Of a stretch of DNA of 64,000 bases, positions 44,012-52,021 are shown one piece after another. The stretch is from Nocardia iowensis (GTDB lineage Bacteria > Actinomycetota > Actinomycetes > Mycobacteriales > Mycobacteriaceae). Location: NCBI RefSeq assembly GCF_019222765.1, contig NZ_CP078145.1, positions 8,742,001 through 8,806,000 of the forward strand. The letters run 5' to 3'. The translations under genes were made by a program, and so were the position numbers. Below the pieces are notes generated by a model. It was not told the origin of the DNA and did no database searches. It saw nothing but the letters and a program-made list of their open reading frames with translations. The first letter of the stretch is position 1. Each line of letters opens with the position of its first letter.

Positions 44012-44030
44012 GCCACGGAGAGCCCGTGGC
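44012..44030 (+). promoter_or_regulatory. Leader hairpin upstream of rpsF
   Basis: GCCACGG (44012-44018) pairs with CCGTGGC (44024-44030), with a 5-base loop, 32 bases before the rpsF start and just upstream of its AGGAGGTGAT site. rpsF operons are often controlled by S6:S18 binding to such a leader; here the pairing is visible but the control is inferred. Confidence 0.45.
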
Positions 44031-44061
44031 CGTTTCCTAGTCCACAGGAGGTGATTGGTCC

Positions 44062-44349
44062 GTGCGTCATTACGAAGTGATGGTTATTCTCGATCCAAGT
44101 CTGGATGAGCGCACCGTTGGTCCGTCGTTGGAGACCATGCTCAACGTGGTTCGTACCGATGGCGGCAAGGTCGACAAGGTCGATATCTGGGGCCGCCGCA
44201 GGCTTGCCTACGAGATCGCCAAGCAGGCCGAGGGCATCTACGCGGTGGTCGATCTGACCGCGGAGCCCGCGACCGTGAGCGAACTCGACCGCCAGCTCGG
44301 CCTGAACGAGTCGGTGCTGCGCACCAAGGTTCTGCGCCACGACAAGTAG
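44062..44349 (+). CDS. rpsF: 30S ribosomal protein S6
   Basis: A 95-residue S6 protein. [27 protein letters not shown] and [22 protein letters not shown] are the conserved regions. It pairs with S18 on the 30S platform. The GTG start at 44062 has a near-perfect AGGAGGTGAT site. It is first in the operon rpsF-ssb-rpsR-rplI. Confidence 0.97.
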   Translation: MRHYEVMVILDPSLDERTVGPSLETMLNVVRTDGGKVDKVDIWGRRRLAYEIAKQAEGIYAVVDLTAEPATVSELDRQLGLNESVLRTKVLRHDK

Positions 44350-44437
44350 TCCCGCAACCCTCGATTGCGTCGGAGCCTGTCTCTAGGCTCTAGCGCAACA
44401 GCGAGACGCGGACTGCAAACCGAGCAGGAGGAACCAC

Positions 44438-44992
44438 ATGGCAGGCGACACGGTCATCACCGTCATCGGAAACTTGACGGCCGACCCCGAGCTTCGATTC
44501 ACGCCCGCGGGAGCGGCGGTGGCTAATTTCACCGTCGCATCGACTCCCCGTGTGTTCGATCGCAATTCGAACGAATGGAAAGACGGCGAAGCGCTGTTCC
44601 TGCGCTGCAATATCTGGCGCGAAGCTGCGGAAAATGTCGCCGAAAGCCTGACCCGGGGTTCCCGAGTCATCGTGAGCGGACGACTCAAGCAGCGCTCCTA
44701 CGAAACCCGCGAGGGTGAGAAGCGCACGGTCGTCGAGCTCGAGGTCGATGAGGTCGGTCCCTCGCTGCGCTACGCCACCGCGAAGGTCAACAAGACCAGT
44801 CGTGGCGGCGGAGGCGGCGGCGGCTTCGGGTCCGGCGGCAGTGGTGGCTCCGGCGGAGGCAGCAACTTTGCCCCGGCCGGCTCCGGTGGTGGCGGTGGGC
44901 GTTCCGGCGGTGCCGAGGACGACCCTTGGGGCAGTGCGCCCGCGGCAGGCTCCTTCGGGGGCGGCCGCATGGATGACGAACCGCCGTTCTGA
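44438..44992 (+). CDS. ssb: Single-stranded DNA-binding protein
   Basis: A 184-residue SSB. The OB fold covers about residues 1-115: [35 protein letters not shown] and [22 protein letters not shown] Gly/Ser-rich disordered linker follows, and the acidic partner-binding tip MDDEPPF ends it. It coats single-stranded DNA during replication and repair. ATG 44438 has AGGAGGA about 6 bases upstream. It lies 88 bases after rpsF; a 7-bp hairpin (45008-45026) separates it from rpsR. Confidence 0.97.
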   Translation: MAGDTVITVIGNLTADPELRFTPAGAAVANFTVASTPRVFDRNSNEWKDGEALFLRCNIWREAAENVAESLTRGSRVIVSGRLKQRSYETREGEKRTVVELEVDEVGPSLRYATAKVNKTSRGGGGGGGFGSGGSGGSGGGSNFAPAGSGGGGGRSGGAEDDPWGSAPAAGSFGGGRMDDEPPF

Positions 44993-45007
44993 TCAACGGC
45001 TCTCATA

Positions 45008-45026
45008 GGTCCACCCAGCGTGGACC
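45008..45026 (+). other. Intra-operon hairpin between ssb and rpsR
   Basis: GGTCCAC (45008-45014) and GTGGACC (45020-45026) form a 7-bp stem with a 5-base loop. It lacks a T-run, so it may tune expression or protect mRNA ends and not terminate fully. Confidence 0.5.
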
Positions 45027-45051
45027 ATCAATGATTACGGAGTAAACGACC

Positions 45052-45303
45052 ATGCCTAAAGCGCCAGCGCGCGAAAAGGTGCTCAAGAAGAAGGCTTGCG
45101 CGTTCTGCAAAGAAGCCAAGTCCGGAATCGTCAACATCGACTACAAGGACACGGCGCTGCTGCGTAAGTACGTCAGCGATCGCGGCAAGATCCGCGCCCG
45201 CCGGGTCACCGGTAACTGCGTGCAGCACCAGCGTGATATCGCGGTTGCCGTGAAGAACTCGCGTGAGGTGGCCCTGCTTCCTTACGTGTCGACGGCTCGC
45301 TGA
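45052..45303 (+). CDS. rpsR: 30S ribosomal protein S18 (zinc-binding type)
   Basis: An 83-residue S18. [14 protein letters not shown] and [14 protein letters not shown] hold the Cys residues of the Zn-containing form. [19 protein letters not shown] is the conserved centre. ATG 45052 has GGAG about 10 bases upstream. It is co-transcribed with ssb and rplI. Confidence 0.97.
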   Translation: MPKAPAREKVLKKKACAFCKEAKSGIVNIDYKDTALLRKYVSDRGKIRARRVTGNCVQHQRDIAVAVKNSREVALLPYVSTAR

Positions 45304-45320
45304 GTAAGGGAGGCACGCAA

Positions 45321-45773
45321 ATGAAGTTGATTCTGACTGCTGACGTGGACAACCTCGGTGCGCCCGGCGACACCGTCGAGGTCAAGGACGGCTACGGCCG
45401 CAATTTCCTGCTGCCGCGCGGCCTGGCGATCGTTGCCAGCCGTGGTGCCGAAAAGCAGGTCGCGGGCATCCGCCGGGCGCAGGACGCCCGTAAGGTGCGC
45501 GACCTCGATCACGCCAACGAGCTGAAGCAGGCCATCGAGGGCCTGGAGTCGGTCTCGCTGTCGGTGAAGACGGCGGGCACCGGCAAGCTGTTCGGCTCGG
45601 TGACCCAGGCGGACGTCGCCGCGGCCATCAAGTCGGCCGGCGGGCCCGTGGTCGACAAGCGCAGCATCGAGCTGCCGAAGTCGCACATCAAGTCGACCGG
45701 CAAGCACAACGTCGTGGTGCACCTGCACCCGGACGTGGTGGCCAAGTTCGACCTGACGGTCGCTGCCAGCTGA
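45321..45773 (+). CDS. rplI: 50S ribosomal protein L9
   Basis: A 150-residue L9. The N-terminal RNA-binding domain has [35 protein letters not shown] connecting helix is rich in Lys/Arg/Ala, and the C-terminal domain is complete ([23 protein letters not shown]). ATG 45321 follows AAGGGAGG. A very strong terminator follows, so dnaB is transcribed separately. Confidence 0.97.
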   Translation: MKLILTADVDNLGAPGDTVEVKDGYGRNFLLPRGLAIVASRGAEKQVAGIRRAQDARKVRDLDHANELKQAIEGLESVSLSVKTAGTGKLFGSVTQADVAAAIKSAGGPVVDKRSIELPKSHIKSTGKHNVVVHLHPDVVAKFDLTVAAS

Positions 45774-45786
45774 AATAGCACTACCT

Positions 45787-45825
45787 CGAAGACCACTCCC
45801 GTGTTCGGCACGGGAGTGGTCTTCG
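45787..45825 (+). terminator. Terminator of the rpsF-ssb-rpsR-rplI operon
   Basis: A perfect 17-bp stem (45787-45803 with 45809-45825) and a TTCGG loop lie 13 bases after rplI. It is the strongest hairpin in the window. Confidence 0.9.
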
Positions 45826-46430
45826 GTGTGCGATGCTGCCCACTTTCCTGAATAGCTAATTGTTTGCCTGCTGCCTGGCCTTGCCGTACGGAAGGTTCTC
45901 GGCAAATCACCGCTGGTCATCGGCATTCCCATCGCCGGGCCTGTGGATCAGTCAGGAAACCGACCGGTGGCAATGTGATTCAGCTCATAGCGGTCACCCG
46001 TACTGTTAACCCAACACGCCCGGCTGTTCAACTTGGCCGACACGCCGCGACTTTATTCATCCACACGTGGATAGATCAGGAAATCGATATCTATCTGCGT
46101 GTTGTCGCCGGATGAGCTGGGTTTTCCCCAAGTAGTACACAGGGGGTGCACACGGTTAGGTGAACAGTCCCCAACTTATCCACAGGTGTGTGCACAGGAG
46201 GGTTTGGTGACCGCCCCTCGGGTCGCCTAGGTTCGTCGCTACGTCGTGAACGAACGGCCCCGAACATCCAAAATTCGTCGATACCGCACCGATAGCTGGA
46301 ACCCGCGGGTGGCGCCAACCATCGCGCGGACGGCCGCCGCTGCCGCTGCGGCCGACGTGTCGGAGCCCGAGAGTAGAACCAGTCATCAATAGGGTGAGCC
46401 CGGTGGGTGGAGAGAGGACGGTCGAGTCTC
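45826..46430. other. dnaB upstream region with DnaA-box-like sequences
   Basis: About 600 bases without a supportable gene. It contains a perfect DnaA box TTATCCACA at 46176-46184. There are also near-boxes TGTGGATCA (45942-45950, reverse), TCATCCACA (46057-46065) and CGTGGATAG (46066-46074, reverse). Several GTGCACA-type sequences are nearby. They probably concern control of dnaB by DnaA. No RNA gene was recognised. Confidence 0.55.
46176..46184 (+). promoter_or_regulatory. Consensus DnaA box upstream of dnaB
   Basis: TTATCCACA is an exact 9-mer match to the DnaA box, 247 bases before the dnaB start, with three further one- or two-mismatch boxes 100-235 bases upstream. Confidence 0.55.
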
Positions 46431-47801
46431 ATGGCAGTCGTCGATGACCGCGGACACACCGAACCGCCCGGTGAGGACTTCGGCCGCCAGCCGCCGCACG
46501 ACATGGCGGCCGAGCAGTCCGTACTCGGCGGCATGCTGCTGAGCAAGGACGCGATCGCCGACGTCATCGAGGTGATGCGACCCGGCGATTTCTACCGCCC
46601 CGCACACCAACTCATCTACGACACCATCCTCGACCTCTACGGTCGCGGCGAACCCGCGGACCCGGTGACCGTCTCGGCAGGCCTCGACCGCCGCGGCGAA
46701 CTCAAGCGCATCGGCGGACCGCCCTACCTGGTCACGCTCACCCAGACCGTCCCCACCGCCGCCAACGCCAGCTTCTACGCCGAGATCGTCGCCGAGAAGG
46801 CGATCCTGCGCCGCCTCGTCGAAGCAGGCACCCGCATCGTCCAGTACGGCTACGCGGGCGCCGACGGCCAGGACATCGCCGAGGTCGTCGACCGCGCCCA
46901 AGCCGAGGTCTACGAGGTCACCGAACGCCGCACCACCGAAGACTTCCTCCCGCTCGAAGAACTCCTCCAGCCCACGATGGACGAAATCGACTCCATCGCC
47001 AGCCGCGGCGGCATCTCCCTCGGCGTCCCCACCGGCTTCACCGAACTGGACGAAATAACCAACGGCCTACACCCCGGCCAAATGATCATCGTCGCGGCCC
47101 GCCCTGGTGTCGGTAAATCCACGCTGGGAATGGATTTCATGCGGAGCTGCTCGATCAAACATGGCTTGCCGAGTGTCATCTTTTCGCTGGAGATGAGTCG
47201 CACGGAAATTGTGATGCGTCTTTTGTCTGCCGAGGCGAAGATCAAGCTCGGGGATATGCGATCGGGGCGGATGAGTGACGACGACTGGACGAAACTGGCC
47301 CGCCGCATGAGCGAGATCAGTGAGGCGCCGCTGTTCGTGGACGATTCGCCGAACTTGACGATGATGGAGATTCGGGCCAAAGCGCGCCGGCTCAAACAGC
47401 GCCATGATCTGAAACTCGTTGTCGTGGACTACCTCCAGCTGATGACCTCCGGTAAAAAAGTCGAATCTCGGCAGCAGGAAGTCTCGGACTTCTCGCGAAA
47501 TCTGAAACTGCTCGCCAAGGAGCTCGAAGTTCCGGTGGTCGCGATCAGTCAGCTGAACCGTGGTCCCGAACAACGAACCGACAAGCGCCCCATGGTCTCC
47601 GACCTTCGCGAGTCCGGTTCGCTCGAGCAGGACGCGGACATGGTCATCCTGCTGCACCGCCCCGACGCTTTCGAACGAGACGACCCCCGCGGCGGCGAAG
47701 CCGACCTCATCCTCGGCAAACACCGTAACGGCCCTACCGCCACCATCACCGTCGCGCACCAGCTGCATTTGAGCCGGTTCGTGGATATGGCCCGCGGCTA
47801 G
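46431..47801 (+). CDS. dnaB: Replicative DNA helicase DnaB
   Basis: A 456-residue hexameric helicase. The N-terminal domain has PPHDMAAEQSVLGGMLL and RPGDFYRPAHQLIYDTI. The RecA-like domain has Walker A IIVAARPGVGKSTLG (lysine and serine intact), the region VIFSLEMSRTEIVMRLL, Walker B LVVVDYLQLM and the arginine-finger part VAISQLNRGPEQRTDKRP. ATG 46431 (MAVVDDRG) is used; GTG 46407 in frame is the alternative. No intein interrupts it, unlike some mycobacterial dnaB genes. The gene keeps its place after rplI as in mycobacteria. Confidence 0.96.
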   Translation: MAVVDDRGHTEPPGEDFGRQPPHDMAAEQSVLGGMLLSKDAIADVIEVMRPGDFYRPAHQLIYDTILDLYGRGEPADPVTVSAGLDRRGELKRIGGPPYLVTLTQTVPTAANASFYAEIVAEKAILRRLVEAGTRIVQYGYAGADGQDIAEVVDRAQAEVYEVTERRTTEDFLPLEELLQPTMDEIDSIASRGGISLGVPTGFTELDEITNGLHPGQMIIVAARPGVGKSTLGMDFMRSCSIKHGLPSVIFSLEMSRTEIVMRLLSAEAKIKLGDMRSGRMSDDDWTKLARRMSEISEAPLFVDDSPNLTMMEIRAKARRLKQRHDLKLVVVDYLQLMTSGKKVESRQQEVSDFSRNLKLLAKELEVPVVAISQLNRGPEQRTDKRPMVSDLRESGSLEQDADMVILLHRPDAFERDDPRGGEADLILGKHRNGPTATITVAHQLHLSRFVDMARG

Positions 47802-47811
47802 CGGTCGCTGT

Positions 47812-47842
47812 AGATCTTGTAGGGCCCCAGAAGTCGTGGCCA
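47812..47842 (+). repeat. Left imperfect inverted repeat flanking the DUF6461 cassette
   Basis: This 31-base sequence is matched in inverse orientation at 49279-49307, with one mismatch and a gap of one or two bases. Shared core: CCCAGAAGTCGTGGCCA. The pair encloses about 1.5 kb with one gene and looks like mobile-element ends or a MITE-like remnant. Confidence 0.6.
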
Positions 47843-47868
47843 AATCTCAGAATGATTGGCCACGACTT
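47831..47868. repeat. Palindrome after dnaB, possibly acting as terminator
   Basis: AAGTCGTGGCCAA (47831-47843) pairs perfectly with TTGGCCACGACTT (47856-47868). Its loop holds ATCTCAGAATGA, a sequence repeated near 49.3 kb. It sits 30 bases after the dnaB stop, so it could end transcription, but it overlaps the repeat described at 47812. Between 47869 and 48184 I see no gene. Confidence 0.6.
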
Positions 47869-48184
47869 GGCCAGTTGGCCACCGACGTGAGATTCCGCAA
47901 GCAACAGCCCTGCGCGGTGTCGATTGCCACCGCCGCCGAGGACCACCACGCTGCCAGTCGCGGGACCAGCGGCAGCTGCGCAGAAGTGGAACCGGTTATC
48001 GCGCTGCTGGTTGGCGGATGCCGCCGGTACCCGAACGACCGATATGCGGCATTTCAGTGCTTTCGGGCGGTCCCGGCCGTCGGTCCGATGTGCTCGGTGC
48101 CGAGGGCCACCCCTCCCGCGCCGAGGCCAGCGGGCCGATCAGGCATCCCAGACGATCGAATGGTTGTCGGTGAGGTCTGCCACC

Positions 48185-48862
48185 ATGACCCCTATGGCGA
48201 CAACCGATCCCCTGGCCCCATTTCAGTGGCTCAACGCATCCGAGAGCCAAGCGGGCCCACTGGGCGTGATCTTCAGCGTCGCCTTTTTCCGAAACCTGGA
48301 CCCGTCGGAGGTGGTGCGCCGCTTCAGCAACGGTGACGACTCCGGCCAGGAGTCGGACTTCGAAGAGCTCAAGGACAAGGCTGGCGGCGGAGACGGCGGC
48401 GGTCACGTGGGCGTGTTTCGGGCCGGTGCATGGAGCGTGGCCATCGCACCGTACGGGTGGTGGATGACCGACCACAAGATGCTGGCGGAACTATCGCGAG
48501 ACTGTGAGGTCCTGGCGATCACTCGACACGACTACGCCGTGCACAGCCTCGAGTACGCGATCGGCGGGACGATCGTGACCGGCCACCGACTGTGGTATCC
48601 ACATATCCGTTGGGGTAGCGACCCCGACCGGCTCAACGACTACATGCGCGAGCTGGGCATGGAGCTGGACATGACCGACGATGACTATATTTATGACGCC
48701 GATGAAGATGAACCCGAGAGCAATTCGGACGCCTGGGACATCAACCTCAGCACCGGCGTGCCGAGAGCCTTCGCCCTGGCGGCGAAGGTCACTGGAGTGT
48801 CGTTCACGGCAGACATGCTGGACCAGCCCCTACTCATCGGACCTATCGCCCACCGCCGGTAG
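48185..48862 (+). CDS. DUF6461-type protein
   Basis: About 225 residues, cytoplasmic and acidic. It resembles the DUF6461 family: FQWLNASESQAGPLGVIFSVAFFRNLDPSEVVRRF, then GHVGVFRAGAWSVAIAPYGWW, and SLEYAIGGTIVTGHRLWYP ... RWGSDPDRLNDYMRELGMELD. A run DDDYIYDADEDEPESNSDAWD is strongly acidic. The family's function is unknown, and it is often found in accessory regions of Actinobacteria. ATG 48185 is used; ATG 48194 is the alternative. The gene is enclosed by inverted repeats and lies alone, so transfer as a cassette is plausible. Confidence 0.78.
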   Translation: MTPMATTDPLAPFQWLNASESQAGPLGVIFSVAFFRNLDPSEVVRRFSNGDDSGQESDFEELKDKAGGGDGGGHVGVFRAGAWSVAIAPYGWWMTDHKMLAELSRDCEVLAITRHDYAVHSLEYAIGGTIVTGHRLWYPHIRWGSDPDRLNDYMRELGMELDMTDDDYIYDADEDEPESNSDAWDINLSTGVPRAFALAAKVTGVSFTADMLDQPLLIGPIAHRR

Positions 48863-49278
48863 GACAAGTCGGGATAGTCACCTCCCGACCACACCACCGC
48901 TAGGCCCGGTGCGCTTGCTGGTACGGCCAGTGAAGTCGTAGAGCGCATCGGCCCGCTCTACATCCACCTGGTGGTGCCGCGAAATCGTTCGATTCTCGAT
49001 ACTGGCAGGTTTCAAAACCATCCTGTATTCGGCATTACCGGTTGTTCGGCTGCTGTCGTCATGATCGGTCCGCATAGCGGATCTGGCACATGTTCTCTCA
49101 GTGGATCACCTGCTGTCGGTGGTCCCACGACTGTCAGCGCGGTGGCACAGCGGTAGCAAACGACCTGCGTGGTGACCCGATCATCGTGTGCGGCATGAGG
49201 ATTGGCCACAGTTCTGAGACAAACTGCAATGGCCACCGCGTGAGACTAGCGAGAAGTTGCAGGTCAGCGACTCGGCAG

Positions 49279-49307
49279 TGGCCACGACTTCTGGGACCCT
49301 ACAGATC
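49279..49307 (-). repeat. Right imperfect inverted repeat flanking the DUF6461 cassette
   Basis: This is the inverse match of 47812-47842. Just outside it, at 49314-49345, lies a diverged direct copy of the left palindrome (CGTGGCGG, AATCTCAGAATG, TTTGGCGG). Confidence 0.6.
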
Positions 49308-49484
49308 TCGAAACTCGTGGCGGAATCTCAGAATGTTTGGCGGTGATGTGGCGGATCCGCCATGGTCTTTGTCGGCGCTTCCCACTTGCGGTCAGCTCGA
49401 AACATGGTGTCCCACTGTCCAGCCGATGAGTGGGCGGCCTGTGCCATCCACCGGTACCCGCAGCTGGTCCGCGGTGGTCGGGCC

Positions 49485-49517
49485 GGGCCTGTCCGGCGGA
49501 TCATGCCGGACAGGCCC
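49485..49517 (-). terminator. Terminator of the DUF1062 gene
   Basis: GGGCCTGTCCGGC (49485-49497) pairs perfectly with GCCGGACAGGCCC (49505-49517) across a 7-base loop, 18 bases beyond the stop of the minus-strand gene. It lacks a T-run. Confidence 0.6.
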
Positions 49518-49534
49518 GTGCTCCCGACGAAGGG

Positions 49535-50083
49535 TCAGCGTTTGAGGGTGAAGGTGAAGTCGCCGGAGAGCTTGCCGCTCAGCCGGACTGCCGAAACGAG
49601 ATTTCCGTCGGTGAGTAGTCGTTCGACTTCGGCTCGGGAAAAGCCGAAACCTTCAGCGATCAGTCGCACCGGTCGGACGGGGATCCGGGCAGCAAAGCGG
49701 ACCGAGACGTCGATTGCCTCGTCCGCCAGTTGATCCGATCCGCCGGTGTCGAGACGCCAAGCGTTGTCCCAGTCGAGGGCGATGCGATTGCGACGCTGCA
49801 CGACCGGGTCCTGGAGGAGCTCAGCTGTCAGGTCAGGGTTGTTGTCGTGCAGCCGGTCCAGCAGCTCAGGTCGTACGGAGCGCACATTCATCCGCTCCAG
49901 GACAGTGAGCTTGGCGGTCTCCCCGCAGCCGGTACAGAGCGCGAGGAGCCAGGCGTCGATGAGCTTGTGGTTCGCGTTGACGCGAAATTTGCCGCTTGCC
50001 CGGAAGCGCTCTGACGCGCACGCGTGGCAACGACGGCGAATAGTAGGTAGGCAGGTGGGCACAACCACCCAGTTTTCGAGCAC
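49535..50083 (-). CDS. DUF1062 domain protein
   Basis: About 182 residues. Start GTG 50083 gives LENWVVVPTCLPTIRRRCHACASERFRASGKFRVNANHKLIDAWLLALCTGCGETAKL. This is the DUF1062 signature with two Cys pairs (CHAC, CTGC), probably zinc binding. The remainder has VLERMNVRSVRPELLDRLHDNNPDL and a C-terminal RNA-binding-like part, AEGFGFSRAEVERLLTDGNLV. The frame continues to 50119 but without family support. Function unknown; possibly RNA- or nucleotide-related. Confidence 0.85.
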   Translation of the reverse strand: MLENWVVVPTCLPTIRRRCHACASERFRASGKFRVNANHKLIDAWLLALCTGCGETAKLTVLERMNVRSVRPELLDRLHDNNPDLTAELLQDPVVQRRNRIALDWDNAWRLDTGGSDQLADEAIDVSVRFAARIPVRPVRLIAEGFGFSRAEVERLLTDGNLVSAVRLSGKLSGDFTFTLKR

Positions 50084-50606
50084 AGTAGTACACCTGTTCC
50101 AGTGAGAAGTCCGCAGCAAAAAGAAGCGCGGCGCATATGTGCGACGCGCGACAAATCAGCACTCGGGAGGTCTCACAGGATGTACAACGGCATACCCTCG
50201 ACTAGACGACTTGGTCCGGCAGCACGGTAATGGCGCACAGCGGCGCCGCGCCACTGATTTTCGAACACCTCGCAGCCAGGCCCATCCGCCGAATCATGGA
50301 CAACCCGGAGCCAGATCGCGGCGACGGCGACGGTGCACGCCAGCGCCCACGACCTGACCGGCACGGCCTATGCGCTGGCGGCAGGGCGGCACCCGGCGCG
50401 GGCGCCGCCGCGCCGCCACCGTCGCTTGGCAGTTGCTGCAGCAGTTCGGTTCGCTATATGTCACCCGAGTAGTGAGCCATTCCTCGGACACCGTCCTCGC
50501 GGCGGCTGGAGTCCGACATCCATCCTCGGCGGCAGTAGTGTCCGACGATGCTGGTAGTCGCCGAGCTACCGCTGCACAAAGGGGAGCAATCGGACACAAT
50601 TGCACG
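50084..50606. other. Degraded region with duplicated gene fragment
   Basis: No intact gene. At 50498-50531 a 34-base stretch is identical to 50797-50830 inside the next gene and codes for the same RGGWSPTSILG peptide. It is thus a remnant of a duplicated copy of that gene. Other frames in the region give only disconnected Ala/Arg-rich sequence. Confidence 0.6.
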
Positions 50607-51023
50607 GTGCGCGTTCAAGATCCAACGCCCGACGAACTGAGGTTCTTCGCCGCGTTGCGAGCACGGGTGCCAGACATCGACGATTGGTACTACGCGGACG
50701 ACGACGGCACCCTGTGGGTGATCGCCTCCCTCGACTTCGTCGACAGCAGTGGCTGGATCCGTGACACCCTGCGCGTCGACTATGACGGCGTCTCCCTCCG
50801 CGGCGGCTGGAGTCCGACATCCATCCTCGGCGACGACGGTGTCCGGTTCACCGAAGCGGGCATCGACACCGGGCCGGACGGACTGCGCCGCGACAACATC
50901 GCCCCGCTCAGGGCAGCGCAGGTCGCCGCGGAATGGTTCATCGCGGTCCGGGAGCGACAGCGCCAGCCCGAGCCGAAGACCGCCGGAGGCCGATGGCGGT
51001 GGCTGCGAAGAAGGCCACGGTGA
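50607..51023 (+). CDS. Hypothetical protein (138 aa)
   Basis: Family not recognised. GTG 50607 gives VRVQDPTPDELRFFAALRARVPDIDDWYYADDDGTLWVIASLDF, followed by RVDYDGVSLRGGWSPTSILGDDGVRF and a basic tail ending GRWRWLRRRPR. It has no signal peptide. The frame extends far upstream, but that part is non-coding remnant. A 34-base piece of the gene is repeated about 300 bases upstream, which suggests past tandem duplication. The function is unknown; it could be an immunity-like accessory protein, with no evidence beyond its small acidic core. Confidence 0.6.
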   Translation: MRVQDPTPDELRFFAALRARVPDIDDWYYADDDGTLWVIASLDFVDSSGWIRDTLRVDYDGVSLRGGWSPTSILGDDGVRFTEAGIDTGPDGLRRDNIAPLRAAQVAAEWFIAVRERQRQPEPKTAGGRWRWLRRRPR

Positions 51024-51252
51024 GCCCGCTGGAGCCGTTGCGATAGCAGAGTGTCAGAGGGACGACCACCTGAGACAAGGGAAAAATCGTTAGGTCAGGG
51101 GGATGGCATCCGCCACGAGTATTGAGACTCGACCCCCCATGCGGGCCAGGTGGTTCGGGCTAGATTGCGATCTGCGATGATCACTGATGGCTAGTAACCG
51201 TGTGGTCTCGCCAGGATAGGGGCGACGACCTCAACGAGCGGGGGGTTCGATC

Positions 51253-51888
51253 ATGAGAAGAAGCTTCGCCGCTGGTTGTCTGGTGATGAGTGCGACGATG
51301 CTGGTCGCCTGTGCTGGTAGTTCCACCGACCAGGGTGCGAGCACGGGGGTTTCGACGATGGCCTCGCCCGTGACGTCTGCCCGACCGACCGCCTCCGTGC
51401 AGGTGGCCGTCCCGCCGCCGCCGTTGCAGACCGGCGCCAAACCGGTTCGGTTCGATCCGTGTGTGAGTGTGGGCGACGACCTGGTGACCCGGACCGGATT
51501 CGATCCGGCGACTCGCGAAAGATACACAGCCGAAAGCGTTTCCAGTGTTCTCACGGAAATCGGCTGCCAATTCTGGCGTGAGACACTCGTCGATGGCGAG
51601 AAGTACCCCACCGGCTTGGTGTCGGTGACCTCGAGCGACTTGACTCTTGACGATATCCGAAAGAACCCGGGCCACAGCATCTTCAACTCCGACCCGATCG
51701 GCGGGCGCGACACTGTGCTGTACCGGACTCCGCAGAGCGACAACGCTTGCTCGGCGGCGATCAAATCATCCGACGGGACTTTCAGGGTTGGCCTGCTTGT
51801 GCACCCAGGTCCGGTTGCCGTGCCGTCGGCCTGTGACCAGATCCGCCAGGTCGCCGAAACTTTCAGCGAATCACTCGGCACCAACTAG
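51253..51888 (+). CDS. DUF3558 lipoprotein
   Basis: A 211-residue lipoprotein. The signal peptide FAAGCLVMSATMLVAC ends in a lipobox with Cys at residue 20, followed by a Ser/Thr/Pro-rich spacer. The DUF3558 domain has RFDPCVSVGDDLVTRTGFDP, LTEIGCQFW and the final ACDQIRQVAETFSESL. It lies on the outer face of the membrane or cell wall. ATG 51253 has GAGCGGGGGG upstream. DUF3558 genes often stand before WXG-type genes in Nocardia, as here (the next gene starts 133 bases later). Function unknown. Confidence 0.9.
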   Translation: MRRSFAAGCLVMSATMLVACAGSSTDQGASTGVSTMASPVTSARPTASVQVAVPPPPLQTGAKPVRFDPCVSVGDDLVTRTGFDPATRERYTAESVSSVLTEIGCQFWRETLVDGEKYPTGLVSVTSSDLTLDDIRKNPGHSIFNSDPIGGRDTVLYRTPQSDNACSAAIKSSDGTFRVGLLVHPGPVAVPSACDQIRQVAETFSESLGTN

Positions 51889-52021
51889 TACCTCCATCTG
51901 GCGGACCATGCCCATTGACTGACCATGCCCGCACGCCTAGAGTCCGGACGGGCGAGTTCGGCTGCGGGGCAACGATGTTGGCTCCACTTCGGGGAAACTA
52001 CAGAGTTAGGGCGTTATACGG

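Larger units (their letters stand above)
48863..49534. other. Gene-poor region with repeat copies
   Basis: No gene can be supported here. The region contains an inverted-repeat end at 49279-49307. A degenerate TGGCCA...CTGAGA palindrome lies at about 49202-49236, and a direct copy of AATCTCAGAATG lies at about 49323-49334. Short frames with CYRCA-like words on the minus strand (49012-49236) have no further coding support. A hairpin at 49485-49517 ends the DUF1062 gene. Confidence 0.5.

Noticed and set aside
46431..47801. Possible intein in dnaB, as found in some mycobacteria
   Set aside because: The helicase domain is continuous at 456 residues with Walker A intact; no insertion.
48878..49236. 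Short minus-strand frames with CYRCA and similar words
   Set aside because: They are under 80 codons, lack ribosome-binding sites and overlap repeat sequences; coding evidence is insufficient.
47831..49345. Possible intact insertion sequence
   Set aside because: Repeats are visible but no transposase frame with a DDE or serine recombinase motif is found between or next to them.
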